DNA of 64,000 nucleotides, from positions 62,001-126,000 of the forward strand of contig JANTGM010000004.1 of assembly GCA_024762925.1 (NCBI GenBank), written 5' to 3'. Below are positions 37,057-46,121 of the stretch, piece by piece. The stretch comes from Kofleriaceae bacterium. Lineage in GTDB: Bacteria; Myxococcota_A; Polyangia; Haliangiales; Haliangiaceae. A model generated the notes under the pieces. That model did not search any database. It was not told the origin of the DNA and worked only from the letters and a program-made list of their open reading frames with translations. The position numbers and the translations under genes were made by a program. Every line of letters begins with the position of its first letter. Within the stretch, counting starts at the first letter, position 1.

Positions 37057-37930
37057 CAGAGATCACAACAACAGTGGCTGTTGCGCCGTGCCAGTTTGCA
37101 GCCCCTGTTTGCAGTGCAGCGACAGGCACAGCTGCTGACGTTTCTGCAACCACGCCGCACTCGCGGAATAGGAATCGAACAGCACTCTCGATGCTCTCCT
37201 CACTAACGGTCACGATGCCCAGGCCGTGCTTTGCGACAATGGCATAGGTACGCTCACATACGGCGCCTTCACAACCCTCCGCGATGGTGTGCAATTTCTC
37301 ATACTCACAGAGCGCGTGCCCAAGAGCAACGGAATCGTGCATTGCGCAGTTGTTGATTGGCTGGCACCCTACAACAGAAACGCCCATTGGCGACAACTCG
37401 TTCGCCAAGCCAGCGATGAGACCTCCGCCTCCCACCGGCACCAGAACTCTTCCGAGCGTCTCTCCGAGCGATTGCATCTGCTCGCGAATCTCGGCGCCGA
37501 GGCTGCCACCGTTTCCCCGAATCACGGCATCGTCATCGAAAGCCGAGACGAAGGTCGCGCCACGCTCCGCAGCAAGCTTACGGGCCAACGCTTCGGAAGT
37601 ATCGTAATCCTTGCCTTGCACCAAGAGCTCCGCACCCAAGGCGAGCATCCGCTGTTGCTTGTTTTGTGGAGTGCGCTCGGGCACTACCACGGTGACGAAA
37701 ACACCGGCCTCTCCACCCGCAAGCGCCAGTCCAGCGCCGTGATTGCCAGCAGAAGCGGTAACAACGCCAGCGTTGCGGGCCTCTGTGCCAAGTGCTGCGA
37801 TGGCTTCGGTAGCACCGCGCAATTTGAAACTCCCGGTTCGCTGTAACGACTCGAGCTTGAGGAAGACGGTGGCACCAGGTGCTTCAAGCGCAGGGCAGCG
37901 CACCAGGGGCGTCTTACGGACGCTGCTCAC
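36998..37930 (-). CDS. PLP-dependent threonine/serine dehydratase-like protein
   Basis: The product has 310 residues, a fold-type II PLP enzyme: the PLP lysine lies in SFKLRGA (K36), and the phosphate loop is VPVGGGGLIAGL. This fits catabolic threonine ammonia-lyase or serine racemase/dehydratase without the regulatory ACT domains of biosynthetic IlvA. The likely reaction is threonine to 2-oxobutanoate plus ammonia, cytoplasmic. The start overlaps the rimO stop by 4 bases. The substrate cannot be fixed from sequence. Confidence 0.88.
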   Translation of the reverse strand: MSSVRKTPLVRCPALEAPGATVFLKLESLQRTGSFKLRGATEAIAALGTEARNAGVVTASAGNHGAGLALAGGEAGVFVTVVVPERTPQNKQQRMLALGAELLVQGKDYDTSEALARKLAAERGATFVSAFDDDAVIRGNGGSLGAEIREQMQSLGETLGRVLVPVGGGGLIAGLANELSPMGVSVVGCQPINNCAMHDSVALGHALCEYEKLHTIAEGCEGAVCERTYAIVAKHGLGIVTVSEESIESAVRFLFRECGVVAETSAAVPVAALQTGAANWHGATATVVVISGGNIDEAALDTLLAEGDFS

Positions 37931-39282
37931 TGCGCCGGGCCTGCGACAACTTCAGCGGCCAAGTCGTAGTCAGAACCATCGGTGACCGTTGCCTGAACCA
38001 GGTCGCCGATCTGCGCCTCGCAGTTTGAGAGATAGACGCTGCCGTCAATTTCTGGAGCCTGCCCATACCAGCGTCCTTGCATCAGATACTCACTCTCATC
38101 TGAAATGCCCTCGACAAGTACTTCAAGCGAATGGCCGACGCGAGCCTCGTTCTTAGCGCGCGAGACCTGGCGCTGCAGTTCCATGAGCTCGGCTTGGCGC
38201 TCAAGCTTGACCTCGTCGGGTACCCGGTGAGGCAACATTGCTGCCGTTGTGCCCTCCTCCGTCGAAAACGGAAAAGCGCCGACGTGATCGAGCTTGGCTT
38301 CCGTGATGAACTCGCAGAGCTTGGCAAAACTCTCATCGTCTTCGCCGGGGTGGCCAACGATGAACGTAGAGCGCAGCACAACGTCGTCGATTCGCGAACG
38401 CAGCCGTTCCAGCAGCTCGTAGGTAATCCGCGCGCTGTGACCGCGTCGCATCTTCTTGAGCATCTTCTCGTCAATATGCTGCAGCGGCACGTCAATGTAC
38501 TTTGCCACAACACTTGAGTTAGCGATCACGTCGATGAGCTCGTCGGTGAACGCGCTCGGGTAGGTGTAGTGGAGCCGCACCCAGTGCAAGCCATCGATGC
38601 CCTCCAGAGCTGCAAGCAATTGGGCAAGGGTTGGCTTGTCGGAAAGGTCGACGCCATACCGGGTGAGGTCCTGCGCGATGAGATTGATTTCACGTGTGCC
38701 GGCCGCGCACAGGTCCTGTACTTCTTTGACCACCGAAGCAATGGTGCGTGAGCGCTGGGGCCCTCGCAGCTTCGGGATGATGCAAAACGCACAAGGACGG
38801 TCGCAGCCCTCCGCGATCTTGACATAGGCGGTGTGGCGGTAGCCCGTTATCACGCGCGGCGTATTGTGATCGTAGATGTATGCGGGAGTTTCCGAGACGC
38901 CAAGGATGGGCAGCTCTTTACGAGCACCCTTGTGATTAAGAACTTTTATGACCTCTCGAAAGTCACCCGAGCCGAACATGTGATCGATCTCGGGAATCTC
39001 TTTTGCGAGCTCTTCCGGGTAGCGCTGGCTCAGGCACCCTGTGACGACAAGCTCCTCGCAGCGACCCTCGCCTTTGTGGCCTGCCATCTCCAAAATGGTC
39101 TCGATGCTCTCTTCCTTGGCCGATTCGATGAAGCCGCAAGTGTTTACGACGATGACATCCGCCTCACCGGGCTCGGACACAATGCGGTGCCCTGCCGCGC
39201 CGGCGTCACCGAGCATGACCTCGCTGTCGACCCGGTTCTTGGGACAACCGAGGGACACGACATAGACCGACTTGCTACTCAT
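37927..39282 (-). CDS. rimO: Ribosomal protein S12 methylthiotransferase RimO
   Basis: The product has 451 residues, starting at ATG 39280-39282 (MSSKSVYVVSLGCPKNRVDS); a start 9 codons earlier is open but unlike the family. Cys13, Cys49 and Cys83 hold the auxiliary iron-sulfur cluster. The radical SAM motif is CDRPCAFC (Cys160, 164, 167). A TRAM domain closes the protein. The pattern PRVITGYRHTAYVKIAEGC marks RimO rather than MiaB. It adds methylthio to Asp in S12. It sits between the MFS gene and the dehydratase gene. Confidence 0.95.
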   Translation of the reverse strand: MSSKSVYVVSLGCPKNRVDSEVMLGDAGAAGHRIVSEPGEADVIVVNTCGFIESAKEESIETILEMAGHKGEGRCEELVVTGCLSQRYPEELAKEIPEIDHMFGSGDFREVIKVLNHKGARKELPILGVSETPAYIYDHNTPRVITGYRHTAYVKIAEGCDRPCAFCIIPKLRGPQRSRTIASVVKEVQDLCAAGTREINLIAQDLTRYGVDLSDKPTLAQLLAALEGIDGLHWVRLHYTYPSAFTDELIDVIANSSVVAKYIDVPLQHIDEKMLKKMRRGHSARITYELLERLRSRIDDVVLRSTFIVGHPGEDDESFAKLCEFITEAKLDHVGAFPFSTEEGTTAAMLPHRVPDEVKLERQAELMELQRQVSRAKNEARVGHSLEVLVEGISDESEYLMQGRWYGQAPEIDGSVYLSNCEAQIGDLVQATVTDGSDYDLAAEVVAGPAQ

Positions 39283-39315
39283 CGGCGCGCAGTCTGCCCC
39301 TCGTGCCAAAGGCTG

Positions 39316-40569
39316 TCAATCGCTCTCTCGAGCCATGCGAACGCAGATGGGCTGCGGACAACCTCTCCCTTCGCGGCCATGCAGGTGAGCGTGTCTGGCA
39401 GTCAGAGCAAGAAGCACAATGCCAACAAAGCCAATACCGCCACATAGATACATGGCAGAAGAGGCTCCATAATAGCCCGCTATGGGTGAGAAGACGCCCA
39501 TGGCAATACGACGGGCGATGCTCTCCATCGATAGCATCGTCGCGCGTCTTGCGGAATCGGTAATCTCCCGATTGAGGAGGGGCTTAACGAGCGGTGAGTA
39601 GAGACCATTGGCCACGGCCTGCACAGCCAACAGCCCCAGCGCCCACTGGCCCGAAATCTTATTGAGCAAGACGAAGCTAAGAGCGAGCGTCCCAAGCAGG
39701 CCCCACACCAGTGTTCTCTCACCGAAGCGCCGCCGCAAGATGTGCCCTTTGTGAGCAACAAACGTCGCGACCAGGTAGACCCCCGCGAAGACAAACCCTG
39801 TCTCAGCGATCCCAAATCCTCGGGCATCGAGGTATGGCTGGTAGAGGTAGATGGTTGCGCGCAGCAGCACAAAAACGACGGCAGAAAACGCGATAGCCCA
39901 CAGAAGACGTTTGCTTCGCACAAGCTCGCGAGTCGCTTCGCCCATGTGTTGAAAGTACGAGCGCATTTCGACAGAGACCGAGGTTTCTTTGGCAACCGCT
40001 TGCACGCGTCCACAGCTCGCGGCAGATTCGTCGCGCATCGATAACGCGATAAGAAATGCACCAAGCCCAACGATGGCTGTGGCGACATAGGGAAGCGCGA
40101 GATCAATTTCGCCAAGCAAACCACCTGCGGCAAATGCGCCGGCGCTACCAGCCTGGTGCCAGGCGGAGGCCGTGCCCTCTCGCCGCGCATACTCATGGCT
40201 TCGGCCGTTGGCGGCAAGCATATCGTAGAGGTACGCGGAGTCAGCCCCAGAACAGAGCGACATCGAAACGGCCGCGAGAGTCTCGGCGATGGCAAAGACC
40301 AAGAGGTTGTGCGCAAAGTACGCGACGATGCCGGAGGCAACGAGCGCCAGTGAGCCAGCCATCATGCTCTGGCGGCGGCCAATCCGGTCGGCAAGCGCAC
40401 CGGTGGGGATTTCCACCACAATGACGATCACGCTGTAAAGCGCGCTCAGCAGCATGATTTCGTCAAAACCAAGGCCACGCTCGGTCATGAAACGCCAGAA
40501 GATTGGCATCCACAAGTAGGAGGTTGCCAACAGGCGAAAGTAGTAGAAGAGCCGTAAATCGCGTGCCAC
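39316..40569 (-). CDS. MFS transporter
   Basis: The product has 417 residues starting at GTG 40567-40569, with about 12 membrane helices. The loop 2-3 motif EIPTGALADRIGRRQSMM is the major-facilitator signature, and SGADSAYLYDMLAA follows in helix 4, as in a subgroup of uncharacterised exporters. The substrate is unknown. It starts 5 bases after the HEAT gene, so the two are surely co-transcribed, and it ends 33 bases before rimO. Confidence 0.9.
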   Translation of the reverse strand: MARDLRLFYYFRLLATSYLWMPIFWRFMTERGLGFDEIMLLSALYSVIVIVVEIPTGALADRIGRRQSMMAGSLALVASGIVAYFAHNLLVFAIAETLAAVSMSLCSGADSAYLYDMLAANGRSHEYARREGTASAWHQAGSAGAFAAGGLLGEIDLALPYVATAIVGLGAFLIALSMRDESAASCGRVQAVAKETSVSVEMRSYFQHMGEATRELVRSKRLLWAIAFSAVVFVLLRATIYLYQPYLDARGFGIAETGFVFAGVYLVATFVAHKGHILRRRFGERTLVWGLLGTLALSFVLLNKISGQWALGLLAVQAVANGLYSPLVKPLLNREITDSARRATMLSMESIARRIAMGVFSPIAGYYGASSAMYLCGGIGFVGIVLLALTARHAHLHGREGRGCPQPICVRMARESD

Positions 40570-40574
40570 GTGTA

Positions 40575-41840
40575 CTACTGATCCAATACTAAGATGGCTT
40601 CCGCTGCGGCGATGCGGCCTTCAGCGTTTCCTTTTAGCAACGCAGAAGCCAGGGGAGTGACATCGACGTCCTCCTTCATGGACAGGAGGCTCTCTGCAGC
40701 GCCAACGCGAAGTGCTGTTAGCATAAGTTGTCGTTTGAGCGCAGGTATCGCGGCTCGATCCCCGAGCTTCGCGAGAGCGCCAGCTGCATCCACCACGTAT
40801 TTGCCCTCTCCGAGTATTTCTAAGAGATACTCGCGGGCGAGAGCATCCCCGGCAAACCCCAGCCCCACCGCCGAGCGCATCCGATTCTCATCAGAAGATT
40901 TCGGACTCTCAAATGTGTCGCGCAAGACCTGAAGGCCTTTTTCATCGCCGAGGAGGGCTAGTACAGAGGCCGCACCCAAGCGGTGGGTTCGCACACCGAG
41001 CATTTGATGCAGTGCTTTGCGCCCCGAATCGTCACCAAGCTGAACAAGCCGTCGAGACGCATCGATCCGCACATCCCGTCGTCGACTCTCCAGCTCGCGC
41101 ACCAAGTATTCGCGACCAGAAGTATCTCCAGCGAGTGCGAGTCCATACGCAATATCGATTCGGCTGAGATCACTTGTCTCGGTCTTGAGCAGCTCGGAGA
41201 GGGTGGCAACAGCCCCTTGGTGTTTGATGCGAGCCAGCGCCATGCCAGCAAGTCTCTTGAACCGCGGTGAGCCATCATTGAGTTGACCTTCGAGTTCTGC
41301 TATCGAGAGGGCGCGCAATTCCTCGGCACTTGGTGGTTTTTCCTGCTCCACATCCACAGCCTGGGCATCAGAGGACAATTCGGGAACAACCACGCTTGGC
41401 ACCGAGTCCTGCCCAGCACTCACGCTGCTTGGCGACGAGGGCGACACCGACTGAACAACCGCGATGGCCATGCCGCCAACCATGATTGCGCCGGAAGCGA
41501 GCAGGACCCGCGTTCGCAGACTCGAGGAGATGCCGCGGGATGCCTCAGCGCGAAGAAGAGTGGGACTTTGAGGATCGGGTGGGAGTGGCGTTGGTACGGG
41601 GCCTGCGTCTGCAGCTTTGCTGGGCTTTGGGCTTTCGTCCTCGGCAGCCTCGGCCTTTGCCTCGATGGCCTTGCCCCTAGCTGGCGTTGGCTCTGGTGGC
41701 GTTGGCTCTGGTGGTTTGGCCGTTGGTGCGTCCGCGCAAGCCGCAGAGCAATAGGTCACAACCTTTGCGCCACGAATGCGGGCAACGGGCGCATGCGTCG
41801 GATCGAGAGCAGTATGACAACTTGGGCAGACGGGTGGCAC
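40575..41840 (-). CDS. Zinc-ribbon, membrane-anchored HEAT-repeat protein
   Basis: The product has 421 residues with a GTG start. Cys5, Cys8, Cys31 and Cys35 (CPSC, YCSAAC) form a short zinc-ribbon or TRASH-like finger. A Pro/Glu-rich linker is followed by one membrane helix (about 109-131, LLASGAIMVGGMAIAVVQSV), so the N-terminus is cytoplasmic and the rest periplasmic. From about 185 to 421, six to seven HEAT-like repeats (for example KRLAGMALARIKHQGAVATL) form an alpha-solenoid for protein contacts. Finger plus linker plus HEAT is a familiar myxobacterial arrangement, function unknown. It lies 21 bases from the FAM20-like gene. Confidence 0.78.
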   Translation of the reverse strand: MPPVCPSCHTALDPTHAPVARIRGAKVVTYCSAACADAPTAKPPEPTPPEPTPARGKAIEAKAEAAEDESPKPSKAADAGPVPTPLPPDPQSPTLLRAEASRGISSSLRTRVLLASGAIMVGGMAIAVVQSVSPSSPSSVSAGQDSVPSVVVPELSSDAQAVDVEQEKPPSAEELRALSIAELEGQLNDGSPRFKRLAGMALARIKHQGAVATLSELLKTETSDLSRIDIAYGLALAGDTSGREYLVRELESRRRDVRIDASRRLVQLGDDSGRKALHQMLGVRTHRLGAASVLALLGDEKGLQVLRDTFESPKSSDENRMRSAVGLGFAGDALAREYLLEILGEGKYVVDAAGALAKLGDRAAIPALKRQLMLTALRVGAAESLLSMKEDVDVTPLASALLKGNAEGRIAAAEAILVLDQ

Positions 41841-41861
41841 GGGAATCCAGTGGGTAGGAAC

Positions 41862-42953
41862 TTAGGGAAAGGCGAGAACAGCGTCTTCGCCATGCTGGCG
41901 AATCAAGGAGTCAATGTATGCAAGAGCCCGATCGCGACGCGACAGCAGGGCTTTGATTTCGGGGTCGCGCAGAAAAAAGTCGAACGGTTCAACATCGCGC
42001 TCAAGAGCTTGGCGAACTTCACTCTCTTCCAAGGTGCGCAGCCGTGCCACCAGAGAACGCGAAAAGGTCTGACAACGCTCAAAGTAGGTGCGGGCCTTTG
42101 GATGTCCATCAGGCCGGTCGCCAAACGAGAGCGTGTTGTCCATGAAGTAGAGCACCCGCTGATCCTCGCTCACTCGAGCATTGCCCCCTGACCATCGGTC
42201 GGGATTGCTGATAATGAAGTCAAAGAGCACCATGTTGCTGATTTGCTGAATGAGTGCCAAGTCTCGGTCGGGAATCTTTGCACCAACGGCGAGATAACGC
42301 TTCCACGAGACGATTCCTTCCATGGAATCGATTTCGAAACCATCGACTCTTCCGCGCTGGATTACCGGGATCCACCAGGACAACTCTCCAGTTACCCAGC
42401 CGTCTTTCTGAATCATCTCGGCCTTGAGGCGAGGGCGAAAGAAACGACTGTCGGGATGTAGAGCACCGAGAATTTCTGAGAGCTGAAACCGACGGCCAAT
42501 TGCGGGCGGAACCGAGCTAAGTCCGAGTAGCCGGTTGATTCGAAACGCAACAACCTCCCGCCTAGGCACTGACTGCCAGTTGGTCTGCCTCGGCTTGAAC
42601 GCTGCACGAGCACCGTTCTCAAAATCGATTCGCAGCGAGATTGAGGAGCCGCCTTTGTTGAACTTGACCTCAGTGATTGGCGAATCGCGCAGTGGCGCCA
42701 GCAGGACATCATCGGCCACCCCCAAGAACATGGTTGGCGTTTCAACCGGAACCTCAAGCTCGGTGTGCTTCGTGATTGGCGTCGCTGGACGAACACGCAC
42801 AGGTGCCGGCGAGGGCAACTCGGTCGCTGCTTGGGCTTCTTGTGCAAGGCCCTCTCGCACCACTTCGCTCGCCCACAATCCCCCCACGACGAGACCGGAG
42901 GCCACGGTTCCCCCCATCACGAGTTCGAGAGCAATGCAGGTACGAAGTCGCAC
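41862..42953 (-). CDS. Exported FAM20/HipA-superfamily kinase-like protein
   Basis: The product has 363 residues. Residues 8-30 are a hydrophobic signal or anchor (LELVMGGTVASGLVVGGLWA), so the rest is periplasmic. Kinase-like motifs appear in order: AAFKP (Lys120, ATP-binding), REVVAFRINRLLGL (Glu133 candidate), LFDFIISNPDRW (Asp252, catalytic), Asn258, and YFMDNTLSFG (Asp272, metal-binding, the DFG equivalent). This order fits the FAM20C-type atypical secretory kinases, related to PI3K/HipA folds. The usual Cys pairs of eukaryotic FAM20 are not evident. If active it would phosphorylate envelope proteins or glycans. It lies 72 bases downstream of the TlpA-like gene. Confidence 0.7.
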   Translation of the reverse strand: MRLRTCIALELVMGGTVASGLVVGGLWASEVVREGLAQEAQAATELPSPAPVRVRPATPITKHTELEVPVETPTMFLGVADDVLLAPLRDSPITEVKFNKGGSSISLRIDFENGARAAFKPRQTNWQSVPRREVVAFRINRLLGLSSVPPAIGRRFQLSEILGALHPDSRFFRPRLKAEMIQKDGWVTGELSWWIPVIQRGRVDGFEIDSMEGIVSWKRYLAVGAKIPDRDLALIQQISNMVLFDFIISNPDRWSGGNARVSEDQRVLYFMDNTLSFGDRPDGHPKARTYFERCQTFSRSLVARLRTLEESEVRQALERDVEPFDFFLRDPEIKALLSRRDRALAYIDSLIRQHGEDAVLAFP

Positions 42954-43025
42954 TACTGCAAGGTATCACGCGGCTTTCCGCGGTTTCAAAAAACTGGTTC
43001 GCACACAAGGCCTCTACATGAGGGG

Positions 43026-43586
43026 TCATAGAAGCGCTTCAATGGCTTTCTCCAGGTCACGCTTCAGCTGTGCGGTGGTTCCCATGCCGCGATGCACCCA
43101 ACGCACGGTTCCCTCTCGACCAATGATCAACATGTGGGGAATGGTGTTGACTTTGTAGAGCGATGAGGCCACGCCTGTATCGCTCACAAGTTCGACCGAT
43201 GGTGCCAGCCGATTCGCCATGTTCCGGGCCTTCTGCGCAGCTCGCGTGCCCTCGGTGTTTATCGAAATGACACGAATGCCCTGGTCTGCGTAGGTTTGTG
43301 CGATTCCATTGAGTACGGGCATCGAAGCCTTGCAGGGGCCGCACCAGGTCGCCCAAAAGTCGAGCACCAGAATGTCACCCTGGTGTTCTGAAAGCGTGAA
43401 ATCGGGCCCTAGCTCGCCGCTTGCCGCAACCGTGGGAATCGAAAAATCCGGCGCAGGCTCGCCCTCATGAACAGGGCGAAGGCTCTGGCAATCGCGCACG
43501 GCAGCACCACCATTGAGTAGCAGCAGGGCTCCAAGAATCCCAGCAACTGCCCAGCCTGCGCGAATCGAGCGTTTCACTTCAGTCAT
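43026..43586 (-). CDS. TlpA/ResA-like thioredoxin-fold protein
   Basis: The product has 186 residues, starting at ATG 43584-43586 (MTEVKRSIRAGWAVAGIL); the ORF extends 70 codons upstream without any family likeness. Residues 11-31 are a signal or membrane anchor. The thioredoxin fold carries DFWATWCGPCK (Cys82, Cys85) and cis-Pro in NTIPHMLIIG. It is expected to reduce or oxidise disulfides in the periplasm, as in cytochrome c assembly or redox control. It overlaps the preceding membrane-protein gene by 8 bases. Confidence 0.92.
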   Translation of the reverse strand: MTEVKRSIRAGWAVAGILGALLLLNGGAAVRDCQSLRPVHEGEPAPDFSIPTVAASGELGPDFTLSEHQGDILVLDFWATWCGPCKASMPVLNGIAQTYADQGIRVISINTEGTRAAQKARNMANRLAPSVELVSDTGVASSLYKVNTIPHMLIIGREGTVRWVHRGMGTTAQLKRDLEKAIEALL

Positions 43587-44133
43587 TTGTGGTGTCTTTC
43601 GTGTCCAAAGCCCGACTGCGAGTTTGCATGAAGGCGAGCACCATGACCCCAGCCGACCAAGAGTAGCCCACAACCACACTCGCGGTGTGCAGGTCGAAAC
43701 CCGTGTAGGGCAGCACAGCGTGCGCCAAAGCATGCACCAACTCGATGACAACCAGAGGCGTGAGTGCCACACACACGAGATCAAAGTCGCTGGCAATCCT
43801 GCGGCGCCGGCCTGCGAGAACTGTCAAGACAACACTGCTCACCAAGAGCAAGATGATCGGCATGATGAGGTGTTCCCGAGCCCCAACCATCAGCACGGTA
43901 AGAGCTCCCCGAAAGTCGCCATCGCCCACCATCCAGCCCGCCATCGCAAAGAGCTCAGTCTTGAGGACGACCACTGCCAAGAGCAGAAGTACCGTGATGT
44001 CGCTCGAAGAGCGCCCCTGCCCTTCTGGACTGTCGGAGGCTGCAAGTGCCAAGCGAGGCGCGGCCAATGCAGCGCCAATTCGCACGAGCCAGCGACCTAG
44101 CGCTTTTTCACTTTCTACCGCCACGACGCACAT
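43579..44133 (-). CDS. Small integral membrane protein, unknown
   Basis: The product has 184 residues with about four hydrophobic helices (near 50-70, 88-108, 122-145, 148-168), for example VLLLLAVVVLKTELFAMAGW and REHLIMPIILLLVSSVVLTV. A polar C-terminus (LDTKDTTND) follows. No family was recognised, although the layout resembles Yip1-type proteins. It overlaps the gene on each side (26 bases with 44108-45184 and 8 with the TlpA-like gene), so translational coupling is likely. The first ATG is used; a GTG three codons downstream is an alternative. Confidence 0.65.
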   Translation of the reverse strand: MCVVAVESEKALGRWLVRIGAALAAPRLALAASDSPEGQGRSSSDITVLLLLAVVVLKTELFAMAGWMVGDGDFRGALTVLMVGAREHLIMPIILLLVSSVVLTVLAGRRRRIASDFDLVCVALTPLVVIELVHALAHAVLPYTGFDLHTASVVVGYSWSAGVMVLAFMQTRSRALDTKDTTND

Positions 44134-45184
44134 TCGCTAACTTGCGAGCCTGCGCAGAGAGGGCGCTGGGGATGCTTCGCGATCGAGCCATGGCGTTGAG
44201 GTCTTTGGCCCGCAGATGGGGAAGGAGTCGCATGGCGGCTGGTAGGGGGCATTTCGGGTTGTTCACCAGGGCAAGTTTGATGTGGTAGAGCTTCGTCCAC
44301 TCTTTTCGGCTAGCGATATACGCTATTACGTCCTCCGACAGCGCAGTGTTACTGGCATATCCCGCTGCTTCGTTTTCTTTTACCGAAGGCGACTTAATCA
44401 CCGCCAATGCGATCATTTTCTTAGGATCTTTAATGAGTTGCGCGCGTTCAAACTTGTTGCCGATGGTCGCTATCCGGATCTTTTCCGAGATGCTCTTGTC
44501 CCGCAACAGCACCTCTGCCTCCTCCTCGCTCTCGGGCTCCTTCTCAGTTTCCGTCTGGAGCGTGAGAAATTCCTCATCCGCTGTCCGCTCTTCCGCCGGG
44601 GCCTCCGCTGGGCGCTCCTTCTCGGTTTGCAGAACACCACGCGCCACTTCATCCCAGGCGGCAATGCCCGGAACCTTGAGCTTGTGGCGAACCGCAAGCT
44701 CTACGACTCGATCCACTGTCGACATCCGCGCGTGCGCATTGGTGTAGATCGCCGCGATAATTTCTGTGCAGCGGAGAATGCGCTGTTGGTTTTCGGCGAT
44801 TAGGTCAACCTGCTTCTCAGTGGCGGTGCCTGCAAGCTTGGCAATCGTTGTGTCATCACTGCTCTGGTTGAGGATGACTGTGTCAACGAGCTCAGCGCGA
44901 CACTCAGCCTTTGTCACAAAGTAGTCAATCACTCGCGCATCGAGGCGGGCATCGGAAAGCGCCCCAACCAAGATGTTCTGGGGCAGAGACTTGGCAGAGT
45001 TCTGAGCGGACGCCTGAATCTTGGCATCGGGCACTACACTCAGTTGGTAGAGCACCGAGACAAGATCCACAGGGTTGGCAAGCGGTGCCATGCCGCGTGC
45101 CGCCATCATCTTACTGGGACCGGAGGATAGTGCACGTTGGGCGTCTGAACTCAAAGTCGCCTCATCGAGTGGGCTGTGCTGCAT
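44108..45184 (-). CDS. Conserved-type helical protein, unknown
   Basis: The product has 358 residues, with no signal peptide or membrane helix, so probably cytoplasmic. It is alpha-helical, with a strongly acidic centre (about 200-230, PAEERTADEEFLTLQTETEK) between two helical-repeat-like parts. ERAQLIKDPKKMIALAVIKS followed by an ALVNNPKCPLPAAMRLLPHL segment looks like leucine-rich variant or HEAT-like repeats. No catalytic motif is seen. It follows coaX by 11 bases. I do not recognise its function. Confidence 0.75.
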   Translation of the reverse strand: MQHSPLDEATLSSDAQRALSSGPSKMMAARGMAPLANPVDLVSVLYQLSVVPDAKIQASAQNSAKSLPQNILVGALSDARLDARVIDYFVTKAECRAELVDTVILNQSSDDTTIAKLAGTATEKQVDLIAENQQRILRCTEIIAAIYTNAHARMSTVDRVVELAVRHKLKVPGIAAWDEVARGVLQTEKERPAEAPAEERTADEEFLTLQTETEKEPESEEEAEVLLRDKSISEKIRIATIGNKFERAQLIKDPKKMIALAVIKSPSVKENEAAGYASNTALSEDVIAYIASRKEWTKLYHIKLALVNNPKCPLPAAMRLLPHLRAKDLNAMARSRSIPSALSAQARKLANVRRGGRK

Positions 45185-45195
45185 GGTGCCTCTAC

Positions 45196-45996
45196 CTACC
45201 TATTGTCCATCTTGGTGTTTCGCTCAAAAAGAAGTTTCAGTCCCCGCAACGTTAGCATCCGGTCGTAGGAATCGATGCAATTGCTTTGCTTCGTGATTAG
45301 CCCAGCCAGACCACCGGTGGCAATGCATGCGCAAGGAAAGCCTACCTCCTCGCGGATTTGTGTGACCATCGAGTCAACCATGCCGCAGTAGCCGTAGAAC
45401 AGGCCACTCTGCATGCTCGCTTCTGTGTTGCGCCCAACAACGCTCTTGGGTCGCGCAATTTGCACTTTGGGCAGTTTCGATGCGCGCTCGTATAGTGCCT
45501 GCGAACTCACTTCGACCCCTGGAGCGATGGCTCCGCCCAAGTACTCACCTTTGGGCGTGACAACATCCCACGTTGTGGCTGTGCCAAAGTCCACGACGAC
45601 GCATCCAGAACCGACTGTCTCGTATGCCGCAACAGCATTCACAATTCGATCCGCGCCGACTTCTCGGGGATTCTCGTAGAGAATTGGCATTCCGGTTTTG
45701 AGTCCAGGACCGACAACCAGCAGCTCAAGGCTAAGGTGGCGCTGGCAAAACTTGCGAAGGCCAAAGAGTGTTGGCGGCACCACCGATGAAGCAATGGCGG
45801 ATGCAATCTCCGACATTTCAAGGCCCTCGAGCTCCATCAGCTGCCGCAAGACGATGGCGTACTCATCTGCGGTGCGATTTCCATTGGTCTCAACCCGCCA
45901 TTGCGCTCGCAGGGCGTCTTCGCTGGCGTTGCCGATTTCGTACAGGCCGAGCACGGTGTTGGTGTTGCCAACGTCAATGACAAGGAGCAATTTCAT
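45196..45996 (-). CDS. coaX: Type III pantothenate kinase CoaX
   Basis: The product has 266 residues, starting at ATG 45994-45996 (MKLLLVIDVGNTNTVLGLY), the family start; the ORF's 51 additional upstream codons are not homologous. The phosphate-binding motif DVGNTNT, the GADRIVNAVAAYE and VVDFGTATTWDVV motifs, and GAIAPGV identify the ASKHA-fold CoaX. It phosphorylates pantothenate as the first step to coenzyme A. It is the first gene of the ten-gene minus-strand run ending at 35347. Confidence 0.95.
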   Translation of the reverse strand: MKLLLVIDVGNTNTVLGLYEIGNASEDALRAQWRVETNGNRTADEYAIVLRQLMELEGLEMSEIASAIASSVVPPTLFGLRKFCQRHLSLELLVVGPGLKTGMPILYENPREVGADRIVNAVAAYETVGSGCVVVDFGTATTWDVVTPKGEYLGGAIAPGVEVSSQALYERASKLPKVQIARPKSVVGRNTEASMQSGLFYGYCGMVDSMVTQIREEVGFPCACIATGGLAGLITKQSNCIDSYDRMLTLRGLKLLFERNTKMDNR

Positions 45997-46121
45997 AGGT
46001 GCAGGCCATGGTAACGCACTTCCTGGGCCTCTCTGCCAGAAGAAGCCAGCATCTCGATTGGGAAAAAGCGTTGACCATCGCATGTCACGCGCACGGCAAC
46101 ACATAGTAACGTTGTGCACCC

